The notes under the pieces: model-generated | What the model saw: only the letters and a program-made list of their open reading frames with translations | Told to the model about the DNA's origin: nothing | Database searches by the model: none | In this document: positions 23,607-35,937 of the stretch, in pieces | How positions within the stretch are numbered: the stretch's first letter is position 1 | Layout: each line of letters begins with the position of its first letter | Program-made: the position numbers and the translations under genes | Source of the DNA: Mytilisepta virgata | Taxonomy: Eukaryota > Mollusca > Bivalvia > Mytilida > Mytilidae | Direction of reading: 5' to 3' | Assembly (NCBI GenBank): GCA_028015205.1 | Contig: CM051517.1 | Location: 40,745,135 to 40,809,134, forward strand | DNA: 64,000 nt

Positions 23607-23790
23607 TATCCTTCAAATTTCCCTTCACTCTCGTAACCTGGAAAGCGCCATTTTCATGCCTAAATAAACACTAAAGTCACGTGATCGGAATTATAATTTC
23701 TGCCTCGGATACGGTAATTTCGGACTAAGCCGGAAATCAAGTATTCTGCCCGGATTACATGTACCAAATATTAGCGAAAACGCAATTAGA
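23607..23790 (-). promoter_or_regulatory. CpG-rich promoter-like region upstream of candidate exon
   Basis: This short GC- and CpG-richer island in AT-rich DNA contains a TCACGTGA E-box (within 23676-23686, GTCACGTGATC). On the minus strand it has AAAATGGCGC (about 23645-23654), which resembles the YY1-type site common just downstream of animal start sites. No TATA box is evident. Function is inferred from position only. Confidence 0.35.
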
Positions 23791-25329
23791 ACACACACCC
23801 ATTCGAACTCACAGACTGCATTTGGACAAGAAAATCTTTAATGAAATTTCTAGGTTTGATACACTTTTTTTGTTGGTAGAATATTTTCTCAATAACTGAT
23901 TCATGATGTCGTCATTCTTTTTTTTTTTAAAGAAAATGTAAATGCATATTTCAGAAAACATGCTATTTAGTTGACACCTACAATATATTTCACTTTTGTT
24001 CCTTTATGACATTTATAAAATTATACCCAATACAGTTTTGTTCTTGCAAATAACAATAGGATGAGTATGTCTGGCCGGAGGGTAGTACGACAAAAACAGA
24101 TGGCGCCAATCTGTAGAGAAACTTCACGACTTCTATTATAATTCATATGCAGGTCAGAGAGATAAATTGGTGTTATCAAACATAGGCTAATGTCTACATC
24201 ATTGTTCATAGAAACAGTTTGAATTAAATCTTGTACAAACAAAACAGATGTCGATCTTAAGAAATATCTAATAAATCTCTAAATTCTGAAATGATTAATT
24301 TTGTACTAAGATTCTACTCATTCCGTACTGAAGTTAAACAAATTCCTACAACTGAGAATGGTTATTTTTATAGAAAATATACAGTTTTTGCACTTAATTT
24401 ATCATTTGATTTAATGGTGAATCAAATAATATATCCATCATTTTAATTCAGCCTAGACACAACACTCTTTCTTGCTGGCTGATTTCCAAGTATCAAATTT
24501 GTTGAAGGTTCAGTTTCCATGTGACTATTTTTTATACAATGTAGAATTGACCACAATATATATAATGCATAGTGATCCATATAAATCATATTTTAATGGA
24601 GTTTTATGAGAAAACAAAAAAATCGTTTTTTAATTTTTTTTTTTGTAACAAGACTTAAATCATTTCATGCGGAAGCGAAATGACAGCGTCTTGAGGTTGA
24701 TTTCTTGATAATTATCTGCTCAGATATTGTATGGCTTACTGTGGTCATCGGCTATAATGATGCAAAAATGGATGTATTAAATTGATCTGTCTATATAGTT
24801 GATGAATTAGAAAGAATCCCTCTAAATATCTACATTAGAGAAAAGTTTGTCAATTATAATAATTAACAGAATAATTTTTGACTCAATGTGATGTTGTTTG
24901 TTAAGTCCCGGAGGGCATCATTTGCCAGGTTTTCACTGCAAGGGTGAAAATAATGCCTAAAAACTATGGTATCATTTTTGTTAATATTTTTTTCATTAAG
25001 TGTCTCCGTCATGTATATCTTTGTTTCATGACGGGTTTTCCGGTTTATCCGTTTTGGTTAGATATTTTCAATCTGTTCTGCAATATCTAACTTAGGTTGT
25101 TGTTTGTTTTCCCGCGTTGTATCTCAAAATTTATATCATGGAATGTTTCATTACTACGTAAGCAAGCTCTGTTCTTTACCTGTCATTAAATTACATCAAA
25201 TTTTGGAAGACTGCAACAAAATTCCATATGGCAGCCCTAAGTACGAACTCGTCCAAATTATAATTGCATACTGTTATTTTAAACTGTTTCCCAATATGTT
25301 TTTAATTATAGCGAGGTCTGTACAGATAT
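23791..25329. other. AT-rich non-coding stretch, nothing recognised
   Basis: No gene is recognised. Several short homopolymer T and A runs are present. A minus-strand open frame at 24021-24242 has no supporting features. Confidence 0.45.
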
Positions 25330-27425
25330 TAATATCAATAATAATACACCTACGTCATGAAATTGCAGTAATTCCAAATACATTTATGGCCCCAGTTTCC
25401 ATGTTATAACAGGAGACCTTAACATCGTCCAGGACCGAGAGTTGAAATCATTCCTAAGAAAATGACCTAAATATCGTCCCCCATCAATTATTAAGTGGAA
25501 TGAGTGTCGTAATATCATCCACTACTCACACCACACTTACTACAAAAGATGGAAAAAACGAGAAGAAGAAATTTGTTTTCGTCCCAGCTGATAAGGCTGC
25601 CAATATTATCGTTATTGTTTGACTTAAATTTTATATTGAGGATCTGCAAAACGAAATTAAAAATTTACCTACATTCCAGCTGACTCAATTTTCGGAAAAT
25701 GACAACGTTAACACACATAAACTTATTGCTACCTCTTTACAAGCAGAACCGAATAACATGAAAGTTCCAACTATTTACTGGCTTCCGAAGCTGCACAAAA
25801 AACGTACTTACAAATATAGATTTATTTCGTCTTCAAGCCATTGTTCCACTACTAAACTGTCTATTCTATTTACTAGTACACCTACCCTATTTACCACTTT
25901 GCCTCATAATTTCATTAAGAAAAAATTCACATACCTAATGAAATGATGGCATTTAAAAAGTCAGAAGGTGAATATATATGTTCAAACTCTTTTAGGTCAT
26001 TTTTTTAGTAACGACAAACAAAAGAACTATGTCAATTGGACCTTCTCTGACATGATAACTGCACTTGAATTTTTACTAGATAACATTTTTGTTCGCTATG
26101 GAGATCAGTGGATCGCCAAGTTATCGGAATTCCATTGGCGACTAACTTCGCCACTTGTTGCGGACCTGTTTCTGTATTGTTACGAATCACAATTTATATC
26201 TAAAATCAGCAAAGATGCAAAAATTTAATAGCACTTTTAGATATTTAGATAATATTTTGGCTGTCAATAATGACGACTTCAGTATGTACACTAAAGAGAT
26301 TTATCATGTTGAACTTACTTCAAATAAAGCTAATAAGAACAATGAACAATGCCCTTTCCTGGATCAGGATATCAATATCTCTAACGGGAGATATTTACTA
26401 AAATTTACGGTAAGAGAGATGATTTTTCATTTCCTATAGTTAATCATCCGTTTTTAGATGGCGACATTCCCTTGGCACTATCGTATAGTGTTTATATATC
26501 TCAATTTTTCGATTCGCTAGTGTATGTAAAATTATTACGCCAGGGATTTCGATATCAAAAACTTGTCAAAACTTTTACTAAATTTTATCATCGGTACAAG
26601 GACCTCATTTGTCAACATAAATCAACGTGCAAACATCTTATATGTTGAGGTATTTCACATCCCATCTTGTATGGTAATATTCTACACAAAGCACAAATAT
26701 GTCGTCATTCACCTGAAAAGCTAATCAAACCTTTAAACAAACTTATCAACAAAGGATATAGATACGATGCTGTTGTCAAGTCATTAAAGATGGAAATTTT
26801 TGGAATTAATATTGATTCACTCTTTGGATCGGAAATTAACACATTTATTCTAAAATCAGTTGTTTGCATGATACGGGTTATGTTCTTCTCGTATAATTTA
26901 TGATGGCATGATACTTAACCCCTAACGGGAGGGATTGTTGCTGATTTTCTATATGATATATATACATAATCTTTCGATCAGTTTAATTGAGGTCAGGAGT
27001 TGGCATGTTAGTAACTGCTATAGTAGTTCTTTGTTAACATATATTGATCATTGTCATTTTGCTTAGTTTTTCTGTTACCTTTTTTAACATCGGACTCGGA
27101 CATCTTTTGAACTGAGTTTTACTGTGTGTATCGCTGTGTGTTTGTTTATTCCACATTGGTTAGAGGTATAGGGGAGAGTTGAGATCTCACAAAATATGTT
27201 TAACCCCGCCGCATTTTTGCATCTGTCCCAAGTCAGGAACCTCTACCATTTGTAGTCTTGTGCGTTTTTTAATTTTGGTTCATTTTAATGTTTCGGAGTT
27301 CGGTGTGCCCTCCATTTTGCTGAACTAGTATAAATTATTGTTTAGGGGCCATCTGAAGCCCGCCTCCGGGCTCTTTGGTCGGGTTGTTATCTCTTTGGCA
27401 CATTCCCCGTATCCATTCTCTATTC
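25330..27425 (+). pseudogene. Decayed Penelope-like retroelement (reverse transcriptase)
   Basis: Conceptual translation in shifting frames gives the ordered landmarks of a bivalve Penelope-like reverse transcriptase. These are TGDLNIVQDREL near 25410, a DKG-type motif VFVPADKAANI near 25575-25620, VPTIYWLPKLHKK at about 25765-25803, and the catalytic block RYLDNILAVNN at 26240-26272. A C-terminal NKLINKGYRYD segment lies near 26740-26775. Several stops and frameshifts break the frame, and the YLDD box reads YLDN (codon 26252-26254), which should abolish polymerase activity. Downstream to 27425 is the characteristic 3' region, with CCCGCCGCATTTTTGC, GAAGCCCGCCTCCGGGCTC and GGTCGGGTTGTTATCTC. 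No GIY-YIG nuclease domain was seen. The element is clearly dead. Confidence 0.8.
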
Positions 27426-30400
27426 TAGTCAAATTTTGTAAAAACTCCCTCGTACATAGCTCTTTCCTTAGATGGTTTTGACGTTACTCTGTTGGTAACA
27501 TTTAGGCGTCGATCACAACTAAAGATTCGTAATTGAACGAAATCTATACATCTTTTACCTCAAAACTGGTATTATAGAACTTAAAATGTATCTGTTTTCT
27601 ATTATAGAAAAGGTGGTTTCATTATTTTGGGATACCTATCAGTTAGATGCGGTCATTCTAAGAATGACAATTTTTCGTCCAATTGACTTGTTTTATTATG
27701 ACCGTGATTGTTAGATTTCTTCTTCCAGTTATTGTGCGTTATTGCACTGCGCATGGTTTGTTCTTATTTATTAGATGTGATCGACTTGTACATTTTACCA
27801 GAGGATCGCTGCTATCGATTGCCATAAAATTTCAGTACAAGGTATGAAATTGTCTCCACAGTGGAGAATAGCAATAAAAGTAGTCTTCATTTGTTCGAAC
27901 TTTTGTCACGTGCATGAAAGGATTTTGAGTATACACCACATTCTTTCTGATTCTTTATGACTAGCTGCTTTCGGTTTGCAAATAAAGATGTATTAAAATT
28001 TACGATTTATAATGGGCAGCACACGCCTGACATCATAGCCAAAATTACACCACCATTCTTTTGAATCTCACCAAACGAACTGCCAGAAAAGGAAAATACT
28101 ACAACTATTTGGGATTTTATGTTATAAAAGGCAATGAAATCTAATGAAAAGTAAGTTTCATTGTTTTCACAAGTAAATTTAAGCACTTTTGTACAATTTT
28201 TTATTTCATTTTTACAAGCTGCAAAATCAAAACATTATGGCTGTCTTTTGAAATTCTTAATAGTACAACTTTGTTCACATAATTTCAGTTTTCGGTATAT
28301 TAGAATCGAAATAATTCACGACAGGCATACGTTTGTAATAGGTTTTAACATGGGTAACATTAATTGCATATTTGTTACCCCTCGCTTACCCTCTGGATAA
28401 TATTAAAATCTCCGGGTGCATATACATTATATAAAGCTAATCAAGGCACGGTATTTAATAAGTAATGTGAAAACTACATTTAACATGAAGAAAAATATGA
28501 AATCTTTTGGGTTTTTACAGAACACATTATTTCTAAAATTACCAATTTTTCCCTTTTAATTGGTTTCTGTTTGAATACAAAAATTGCATTTATCTGTTTA
28601 TATAAGGAAGTTTTTTTCTTTAGAATTTAAAGAAATCAATTTTCATTTTTGTTTGCTGGGGATATTAAATGAAATATAATTTCAAAAACATTTTTACAAG
28701 TTTTCTAAATTTTAATAAATTCAAAACGAGTCTTCAGTTATGTCAAATAAAAATGTATCTTAAATGTCTGAATTAAAATAGTTAACGAATAGATACACAG
28801 CCATTTAACATACCATTGAAAACTGGAGTTGAAAAGATTGCTTTCTAAAGACTTACCCAACCATTAGTACGAACCATAAAAGTGTTTATAAATATACTGA
28901 GTATCTTTTGATGTTTCTAATTATAATATTTTACGATGATTAAATATACAAACGTTCAAACAGAGAAACATGTTTTGTGATAAAAAAGCGTAAATTTTTA
29001 ACATCTAGGATGTGTATTTCGTTTTAAAGACTGCATAACTAAATAAATTTAGCAACCGTAGAGATTTCAATTCTTTTTTAATTTACATTGTCGTAAATTT
29101 ACGCTTATATTCTAACATATACATCTTTCAGATTGTGTAAATATACATATTTTTCCTTTCTTCAATACCCAACCACTGAGATATAATAACTGCAGTTTGG
29201 AAGATATTCTTAGTATCTGTCGTAAACTTTATCTGACGATAAGTTTTAAATCAAAATTATGTCGAACCCTTTTTGGGGTTAATGCTTTAATATGTAATGG
29301 ATCAAAATAAAAAACTGCATTTTAGAATATTATACATCGTTTTCAGGTATAAAATACTGGTACTTCGTAGTGTGAATTACATACCTACAACGGTGAAACG
29401 GATGTAATTAGTTAGAAGGAAAGCAATTAAAATTATTGGATGTGAAAATAGCAACTAAATTTTAAACCATCTGAATTAATTATCTATTTTGTGTAATAGA
29501 ACAAGTGATTTGTACTTTCTGAAGGAAATACCACTAAAACGTTGATTTTAATAAGTTTGAACCTGAGATTCAATTTGAAGTGTCTGCTTTGTACAGACAT
29601 AAATTTGATATGATATTTCGTATAATTACCCCAGGATTTTATTGCAAGAACAATACAACCACATTAAAAAGCACAAGTGTTCCTTGTACGTAAATCATGC
29701 AGACACCTGCATATTGATTCAAAATTACTACATAAATCATCTCGTTACTCACATTCCATAATATCCTAAAGTTTATTGTTTTCACATGAAACTGTAATAA
29801 CTGAAAATACAGGCTTTTTATCAGTCAGAAAATAAATAAAATCAGAAATTTAGACAATAATAAGATACTCAGTGAAGTGCATGTGACAATCACTCATGCA
29901 TAAAATCACTTGTCAAAGCATAACTATTGGAATTTCAGGCATGCAAAGAGCAGCGGAAATTAAAAGGTCTCTTGTCTGTGGCTTAATCAATCTCCTTAAA
30001 AGTATTTTGTTGAATTAGGAGGAAACAATAATAACCTGTCAAGTTGAGTTTTATATCGATAAAAAATACATCGACATTGATTTAGTTTACTGAAACAAGT
30101 GAAATTTACACCGCCTGCACAAAGGAAAAATTAAAACTATATTTTATACCCATCCATAATTCAATGCTTGATGATGATTTCATAATATTTATAGGACTAT
30201 TTAGCTATGCAACTCAGTCTCCAATAATAAAACAGTGAACACAGGCACATTATACCCGCCCTTGTCGATTGATATTGATATTTCACTGTATCAAGAGAAT
30301 TTAAAGAAGACGCACGTTCGACGTCTGTTACAAACTTGGATCAATTATATTAATGTTTAATACTACGATTAACGTTAAAACTAAATGATGCTTTTAAGAA

Positions 30401-31530
30401 ACGGCGGAAATCTTACCTTGTAATAATTATACTGATAGGAAAAATGTATAGAAAAATCTGTATGGATGGAAGTCGGTGAAGGTAAGAATGATATTATTGT
30501 TATTTTTGTATTTATTATAAATTCAAATCGAGTTATATCAATATTTTAAATATATGAATATTATTTTGTCAACTGTAATTATGAAATATTTCTGTTATGC
30601 AAAATAAAATTTAAAAAAAGGGAATCGAATAATAAATCATATTTTTATGATATCAAAAGAACACGGTGAATAAGAATATTACAAAATAAAAACATTTAAA
30701 AGACTGTAAAAATAATTTCAGGTGACAGGTATATGAAAATTTATGTTTTTTATAACTATTACTCGGCACTCGGCTTACTTTCTAGATTGTCAAACAGGTT
30801 ACACAGCTTTTTTTCCGTTTTCTAATAGGGAACACATTTTTGCAATGGTTATCGATAAAAGGCAAGAAACACCTCTTTTGTCGAAGGAAACATTCTTTAT
30901 TTTCAAGTTTTGCTGCACTGTATATGCTTTTGGCTCTTAGATGAAATTCGTACAATGCTGTTGACTTTTATTCGTCGTAATATTCGCATAGCACACTGGT
31001 CATTATGAATATCGGAAAAAGAATACGAAAGCAATAAAATGGTGGGCAAATTCTACCAGACCTAAATTCAAAGACTAGGCGAATCTAAATAATAAGGAAG
31101 AAACAGTCTATAAACATATATTTTAAACCTGGTCATATAAGATGGGTTAAAAATTTACGCTGATGAATCTGGATATACGCTCTACATTCAGTATTAATAA
31201 AAACTGAATGACAAATGCCAAATTATAAATGTAATATTTTAAGATTTTAAGGATAAGCATTGTTTTTTTTCCCTGGAAGCAGCAGCATCTGGATATGTCT
31301 AAATCGACAAAATATACCATTGGGATCTCATCAGATCAACGTTAATCTTCGAATATAACGTGCATTTAGTTAGTAAACATACATAAGACACTTTAATTTA
31401 GGTTTATTCTTAATACCTAAGAAACATGACTGAACATACACACCAAGATTTAAGTTTATGTTCTATTTCTCTTCATATAATTGTATTACAAAACTTATAA
31501 GTAATTGTAATTACAAATACAGATGTACAA
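27426..31530. other. AT-rich non-coding stretch
   Basis: No gene is recognised. A segment at about 31010-31085 (ATATCGGAAAAAGAATAC ... GGTGGGCAAATTC) recurs in direct orientation at 34047-34122 and is annotated separately. Confidence 0.45.
31010..31085 (+). repeat. Short dispersed repeat C, copy 1
   Basis: Shares ATATCGGAAAAAGAATA, an AAGCAATAA-type block, GTGGGCAA and the CAAAGACYAGRCGAAT tail with 34047-34122 in the same orientation. It is probably a fragment of a larger dispersed element whose identity I cannot give. Confidence 0.5.
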
Positions 31531-31535
31531 TGTAT

Positions 31536-31537
<2 letters not shown>

Positions 31538-31589
<52 letters not shown>
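31538..31589. repeat. (TA)n microsatellite, about 52 bp
   Basis: An uninterrupted alternating TA run flanked by TATCT and AGATG, so the whole tract is palindromic and prone to slippage or cruciform extrusion. Confidence 0.95.
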
Positions 31590-31591
<2 letters not shown>

Positions 31592-31628
31592 ATGGTAATA
31601 TACGAAGATGATGTTATAAAGTCGTGTT

Positions 31629-31664
31629 GACAAATATTTCGGCTTAACAAATAGCCTTCGTCAG
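31629..31664 (-). ncRNA. Hammerhead-ribozyme-like core motif
   Basis: On the minus strand the order is CUGACGA, a spare A, stem II GGCU/AGCC (4 bp, loop AUUUGUUA), GAAA, then a very short stem III ending in GUC. This matches the order of a type I hammerhead with a minimal stem III, as reported for ribozymes in Penelope-like elements and retrozymes. Against it, the bases next to CUGACGA (…CGACA) do not pair with those after GUC (AACAC…) to make helix I, and there is the spare A. It is therefore at best a degenerate or half-dimer motif. Confidence 0.3.
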
Positions 31665-31974
31665 TGTCGATAGTTTTTACAATACTAATTATATATATCT
31701 ATCATTTTATGAACATGAGATATTCCCAAACTGTAAAGTTACGGTTAAGTCTTATAATGTCAATCTCTTTTATCTGGAAATTCCCAAATATCTCAAAGTA
31801 AATACTAGTTTGCACTAAAGGGACTTGAGTACTGGAATTTGTTTGCCTCTACTCTTCATGTTTAATCGATTTCTTGGCAACGGCCATAGGGTCTATACAT
31901 GTATCTGTGAATGCAGGTCCATCCCTGTACTACTGGACGAGAGCCAGAAACACAAGGTGAGACATAAAGAATCT

Positions 31975-32120
31975 AACACCGGGGAAAGTACACGACCGGA
32001 AAATCTGAGACACCCGAGGGTAAGATTTCTGTACTCCAAAGAGGCTTGCCGAGTTGGAGACGTCGGAAATCTTGCCCGAGGGTGTCTGATATTTTCCAGT
32101 CTTGTACTTTCCATGGTGTT
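31975..32120. repeat. Foldback element, copy 1 (55-bp arms)
   Basis: Arms 31975-32029 and 32066-32120 are imperfect reverse complements around a 36-bp loop. Each arm contains GACACCCGAGGGTAAGATTT or its counterpart. The same modules (AAGAATCTAACACC, GAAATCTCAGACACCCGA) occur in the foldback at 41140-41261, so this is a family. Open frames on both strands here are a by-product of the palindrome. Confidence 0.75.
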
Positions 32121-35100
32121 ATGTTTATTACCCCAAACACTCCAAAATGAGTTGGATGCCATTGTAAACATCAACAGTTACTTCCCTTTTTGGGACGTCA
32201 TAATGTATATGAAACATGCACCCGAGTTTGCGGAATTGTTTTAATTACAATTCTAATGAGTTTAATGGTTCTTTTTAACTGGAATAGCATGTTCATGTAA
32301 ACTTTATATTTGAGTAATACTTCTTGTAATGAATGTACAACTTTATTTTAAGCGTATTATGTATTTCTTTTACTTTCTTATATTTTTTGAGCTAACAGAC
32401 ACGTATACAAAAGCTTAAAAAACTCCCCATGTTAATCTAATTTAAGACATTTTGTGGCAGTAGTGCCTTTAAATTTTATCATTGACCCGAGCCTCAGGTC
32501 GATGGTAGAGAAATTGTGCTCAACTTTTGATAAATTGCTTAATCTCAGTTCAGGGAGAGAGAGAGAAATACGGAAAAAAAAGACGGACTGATAAAAAAAA
32601 ATGCTACTTTTGTTTCTAACCTTGCTTTTCCCGTAATCAATGGACTTTTTATTCGTAGTAGCAGATTTAGACGTATACAACAAAAATAGATCTTAAGGGT
32701 ATATTTAGCCCCGGAATAATCTTTTACGGTTTAACATGAAATACAACAACCCTGGAAGTACTATGTATTATCAATGTTTTGATAATTCTGATAGTTTTGC
32801 TGATAAAGGAATTCGGACGATCGTTTGTAGGAATTTGTAGGAATTGGAATGGGTATGGGATTGAAACGAGGACATTAGTGGTAATAATTTAGAGCATTCT
32901 GTACTGAGAAACCAATTCTTTGACATTGGCACTTTTTTTATAAACAATTGTTGAAAAAAATTCACTTGATTAGTTTGTTGCAGTTCTACAAGAACATGTA
33001 ATTTAAAGATTCCACCATTCTTAACAAACACGATCTTAAAATGGCCTTGGCTATCACGGCTAAGGACTCTGATTTTGTTGCTTATATTGTTTTGATTAAA
33101 TTGGCTTTACATTTTTTTTTGTCTCAGCGTACCTGTTGATACTAAATCAAGAAATCCACGTTTTACCCACTATGTTTGTGTTCCCATAGAACTTAATCAC
33201 TTGAAACAAAAGGCGTCGTTGGGAGGCCTTCAACAAAGAGCAAACAGTTCCCACTAAGGTCAAGCATTAGTTGATCCGAAATCAATGATGTAAAACATTC
33301 AATTAACGTCAGTAACCCCAAAGGACACTAAATTTATCAATTAGTAGAGAAGATACATCTGCTGGAAATGCATGGCCCTGGCTTAGGACGATCACATGTA
33401 GAACGCGATTATATAAAGCAAAAATAATATATAATAAAACAAAATAAAGAAAGTAATAAAGAAAAAAAACCCGAAATAATGATTCTAAAAATAAATGCAT
33501 AAAAAGTATCATATAGGTTTTTACAATGTATATAAATGCCATATCGGTTTTTGTTAAGAATGTTCATGATCAAATTGTATATGGTTTTGAACAGGAAGAA
33601 CTGGTTTTAACCAGTCTTTATTGACTGCAAGCAATATATATTTGTTTTGATCTTAACTAGATTGCGTTTGAAAATTCATTAGGACACGAATAAAATAAAA
33701 GCGACAAGATTAATTAGGACAGAAATGGTCGTTTAAGATCACAGTGGTTTACTTGGGCTATTTTTCAGTTATATTTATACAGACTGTCATTATGTTTAGT
33801 ATCAGGTGAAATTTGACTTAAGTCATTTCGTGTATATCGTTTGGCACGGGCTTTGGTTTATCATTGATGACAACCATACAACGACGTGTTGTGTTTGGTT
33901 CTATACGTATGAGTGTTTCATTCACTCATACTCTACCTTTCATGTCCAATGAAATAAATAAATAAATAGAAGAGAAAGACGCTGGCTTCTTTCCATGACT
34001 TGTACACCATCTTACGTGCATTTTCAATAAAAAAAAAGAACATATCGGAAAAAGAATATCGAAGGAATAAGTTAGTGGGCAACTTCCCAGAGACCAAAAT
34101 CCAAAGACCAGACGAATTCGTGAAAAAAAATTATTAGCAAACAATTATTACAAATGCACAATCTAAAGGATTAAAAGATATGGCGTGCCAAACAGACTCA
34201 GAAAACGAACACATCTGCAATCTGAACTCCCACAAAAATAGTGAGTTATATCAGTTGCTCTGGAAGATTAAGCATGCATGTTATGGTCTGTTTACAGCTC
34301 CCGTCACATTGTCATTGACAAAAGTCCGTTACAGTGTCCGATGAAGTTTCAATTCCAGTAGAACGAGAAATCTACATGTACCTGAAAGATTTTTCTCTCA
34401 TTTGTGAGATAGAAACTTCGTATCGGACAATTAAATCGTGACGACGACTAACAATTTTCTGAACATATTCTTGTCTAAGAAGTTTATATGAACTTCTTTT
34501 TGTCAAGAAAGTCAACGTAAAAATCAGACGTGCGATATAAACTATGAAGACAGGTCATAAGCCGTACTTAGAAAGGGGAAGCTCCCAATTAGAAAGATAA
34601 AATGATCACGTTTGTATTTAAGTGTTGATTTCAATCACCTCGTCTATATATAAGTATAAATTTACATTTGAAGCAGAAGTGGATTTGTCAATGATCTCTT
34701 GATTTTAAATTCACTGAGATAGTTAAAATGTAAATAAGTCTTACATCTATCTAGCAGAAACTGAAATTAAAGGACAAGGCTAGTAAAAAGGCATTGACTA
34801 TAAGAAGAACACCAGCAATTGTGCTTGATTGCATGTTTGTTTATTTTGTTTATTATGTGACTTGGTAAGTCGTACATAAACAATCACTCACGTTCATAAA
34901 GATGAAAGGAATGTTCTATATTAATGACAATGCAATATAAGTGCTTTTATCGTGTTTTACCACAGCGTAAATCAAATAAAAACCTTTTACAATATTAGAT
35001 TGTTGATATGATATTAGATGTTGATACATGGAAACACTAATTGAATTTCTCTTTATATAATTTTGAATAAGGTTTTGTGACTACTTGTTTAAAATTTATG

Positions 35101-35441
35101 ACATTTATCTAGAAATTCCTGTGCATGTTCAATTTGTGAAATGTATGTAAATAGACTAAAATAAAATATGACAAAATAATAGAATGCTATAAAAAAATTC
35201 TGTTCGTTAATTTGTTGGAATACAAGCCTGAGCAGTTGTGATCTTTCTGACTGATGACCTTTGTATTTTCGTTTTTGAACTCTTTATTACTTCGATATTT
35301 ATTCAATTTCTTGTAATGTTGATAATAATACACACGCTCCAATTCGCTTCAATTCGGAAAAGGTAGAAACCATAAATCGCAGCTGAATTCGAAGTGACTG
35401 TAAAGGTTGAGGAAAAATCCCTCTAAAGACATAGCTATGTG
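32121..35441. other. AT-rich non-coding stretch
   Basis: No gene is recognised. Near 33210-33250, AAAGGCGTCGTTGGGAGGCC resembles sequence I associate with bivalve repeats, but the match is short. Short repeat C, copy 2, is annotated separately. Confidence 0.45.
34047..34122 (+). repeat. Short dispersed repeat C, copy 2
   Basis: Direct-orientation homologue of 31010-31085: ATATCGGAAAAAGAATATCG, then GTGGGCAACTTCCCAGAGAC and CAAAGACCAGACGAATTC. Similarity fades on both sides. Confidence 0.5.
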
Positions 35442-35937
35442 CAGGCCTCTACAATAACAATTTTTTTAACTTGTCCCTCTGGACAAGTGCTTTCTTAAAT
35501 CAACTTGTCCGGAAGGATTTGACACTTGTCCGAAAATTGAGTTTGATATGTAAAGTAGCTTTAAGAAAGGTGTCTAAAATAATAAAACAATATTTAAGGA
35601 GTTGTTATTCCGCCTGATAAAACGTTTACGCGATTCAGATTAAATAGAAGAACAGTGAAATTCATTCCCCGGTATATATTTCTCCCTCGAAAGTGAAATC
35701 GAAAATAAAATAATTTTGTCATCCATATGCATGTAAGGTTTACCGATAATTCTCGCTACCATAACCTGAATTTCAAATTAAAAATTGGAAGGTTTCCGAT
35801 GAATATTTTTATTTCTAAGTCCTTCTTTCAGAATCTTTTTACTTGTCCCATCGGACAAGTACCAAGTCAAAGTTGATTGTCCGACGGAATTTTCAACTGG
35901 TACCGGACAATCGGACAAGCGTTATTGTCGAGCCCTG
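35442..35937. mobile_element. Non-autonomous hAT-like element (496 bp)
   Basis: Terminal inverted repeats are CAGGCCTCTACAATAAC (35442-35458) and GTTATTGTCGAGCCCTG (35921-35937). The latter reads CAGGGCTCGACAATAAC inverted, a sequence typical of hAT ends. Flanking direct repeat ATGTG occurs at 35437-35441 and 35938-35942. Sub-terminal regions carry repeated ACTTGTCC / GGACAAGT motifs in both orientations, plausible transposase-binding repeats. Classic hAT elements make 8-bp duplications; only 5 bp match here, so this could be a 5-bp-duplicating hAT group or a decayed duplication. No coding capacity. Confidence 0.7.

Noticed and set aside
31825..32244. 139-codon plus-strand frame and an overlapping 93-codon minus-strand frame (31893-32174)
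   Set aside because: Both read through the foldback palindrome and encode mirror versions of the same arms. This is an artefact of the inverted repeat.
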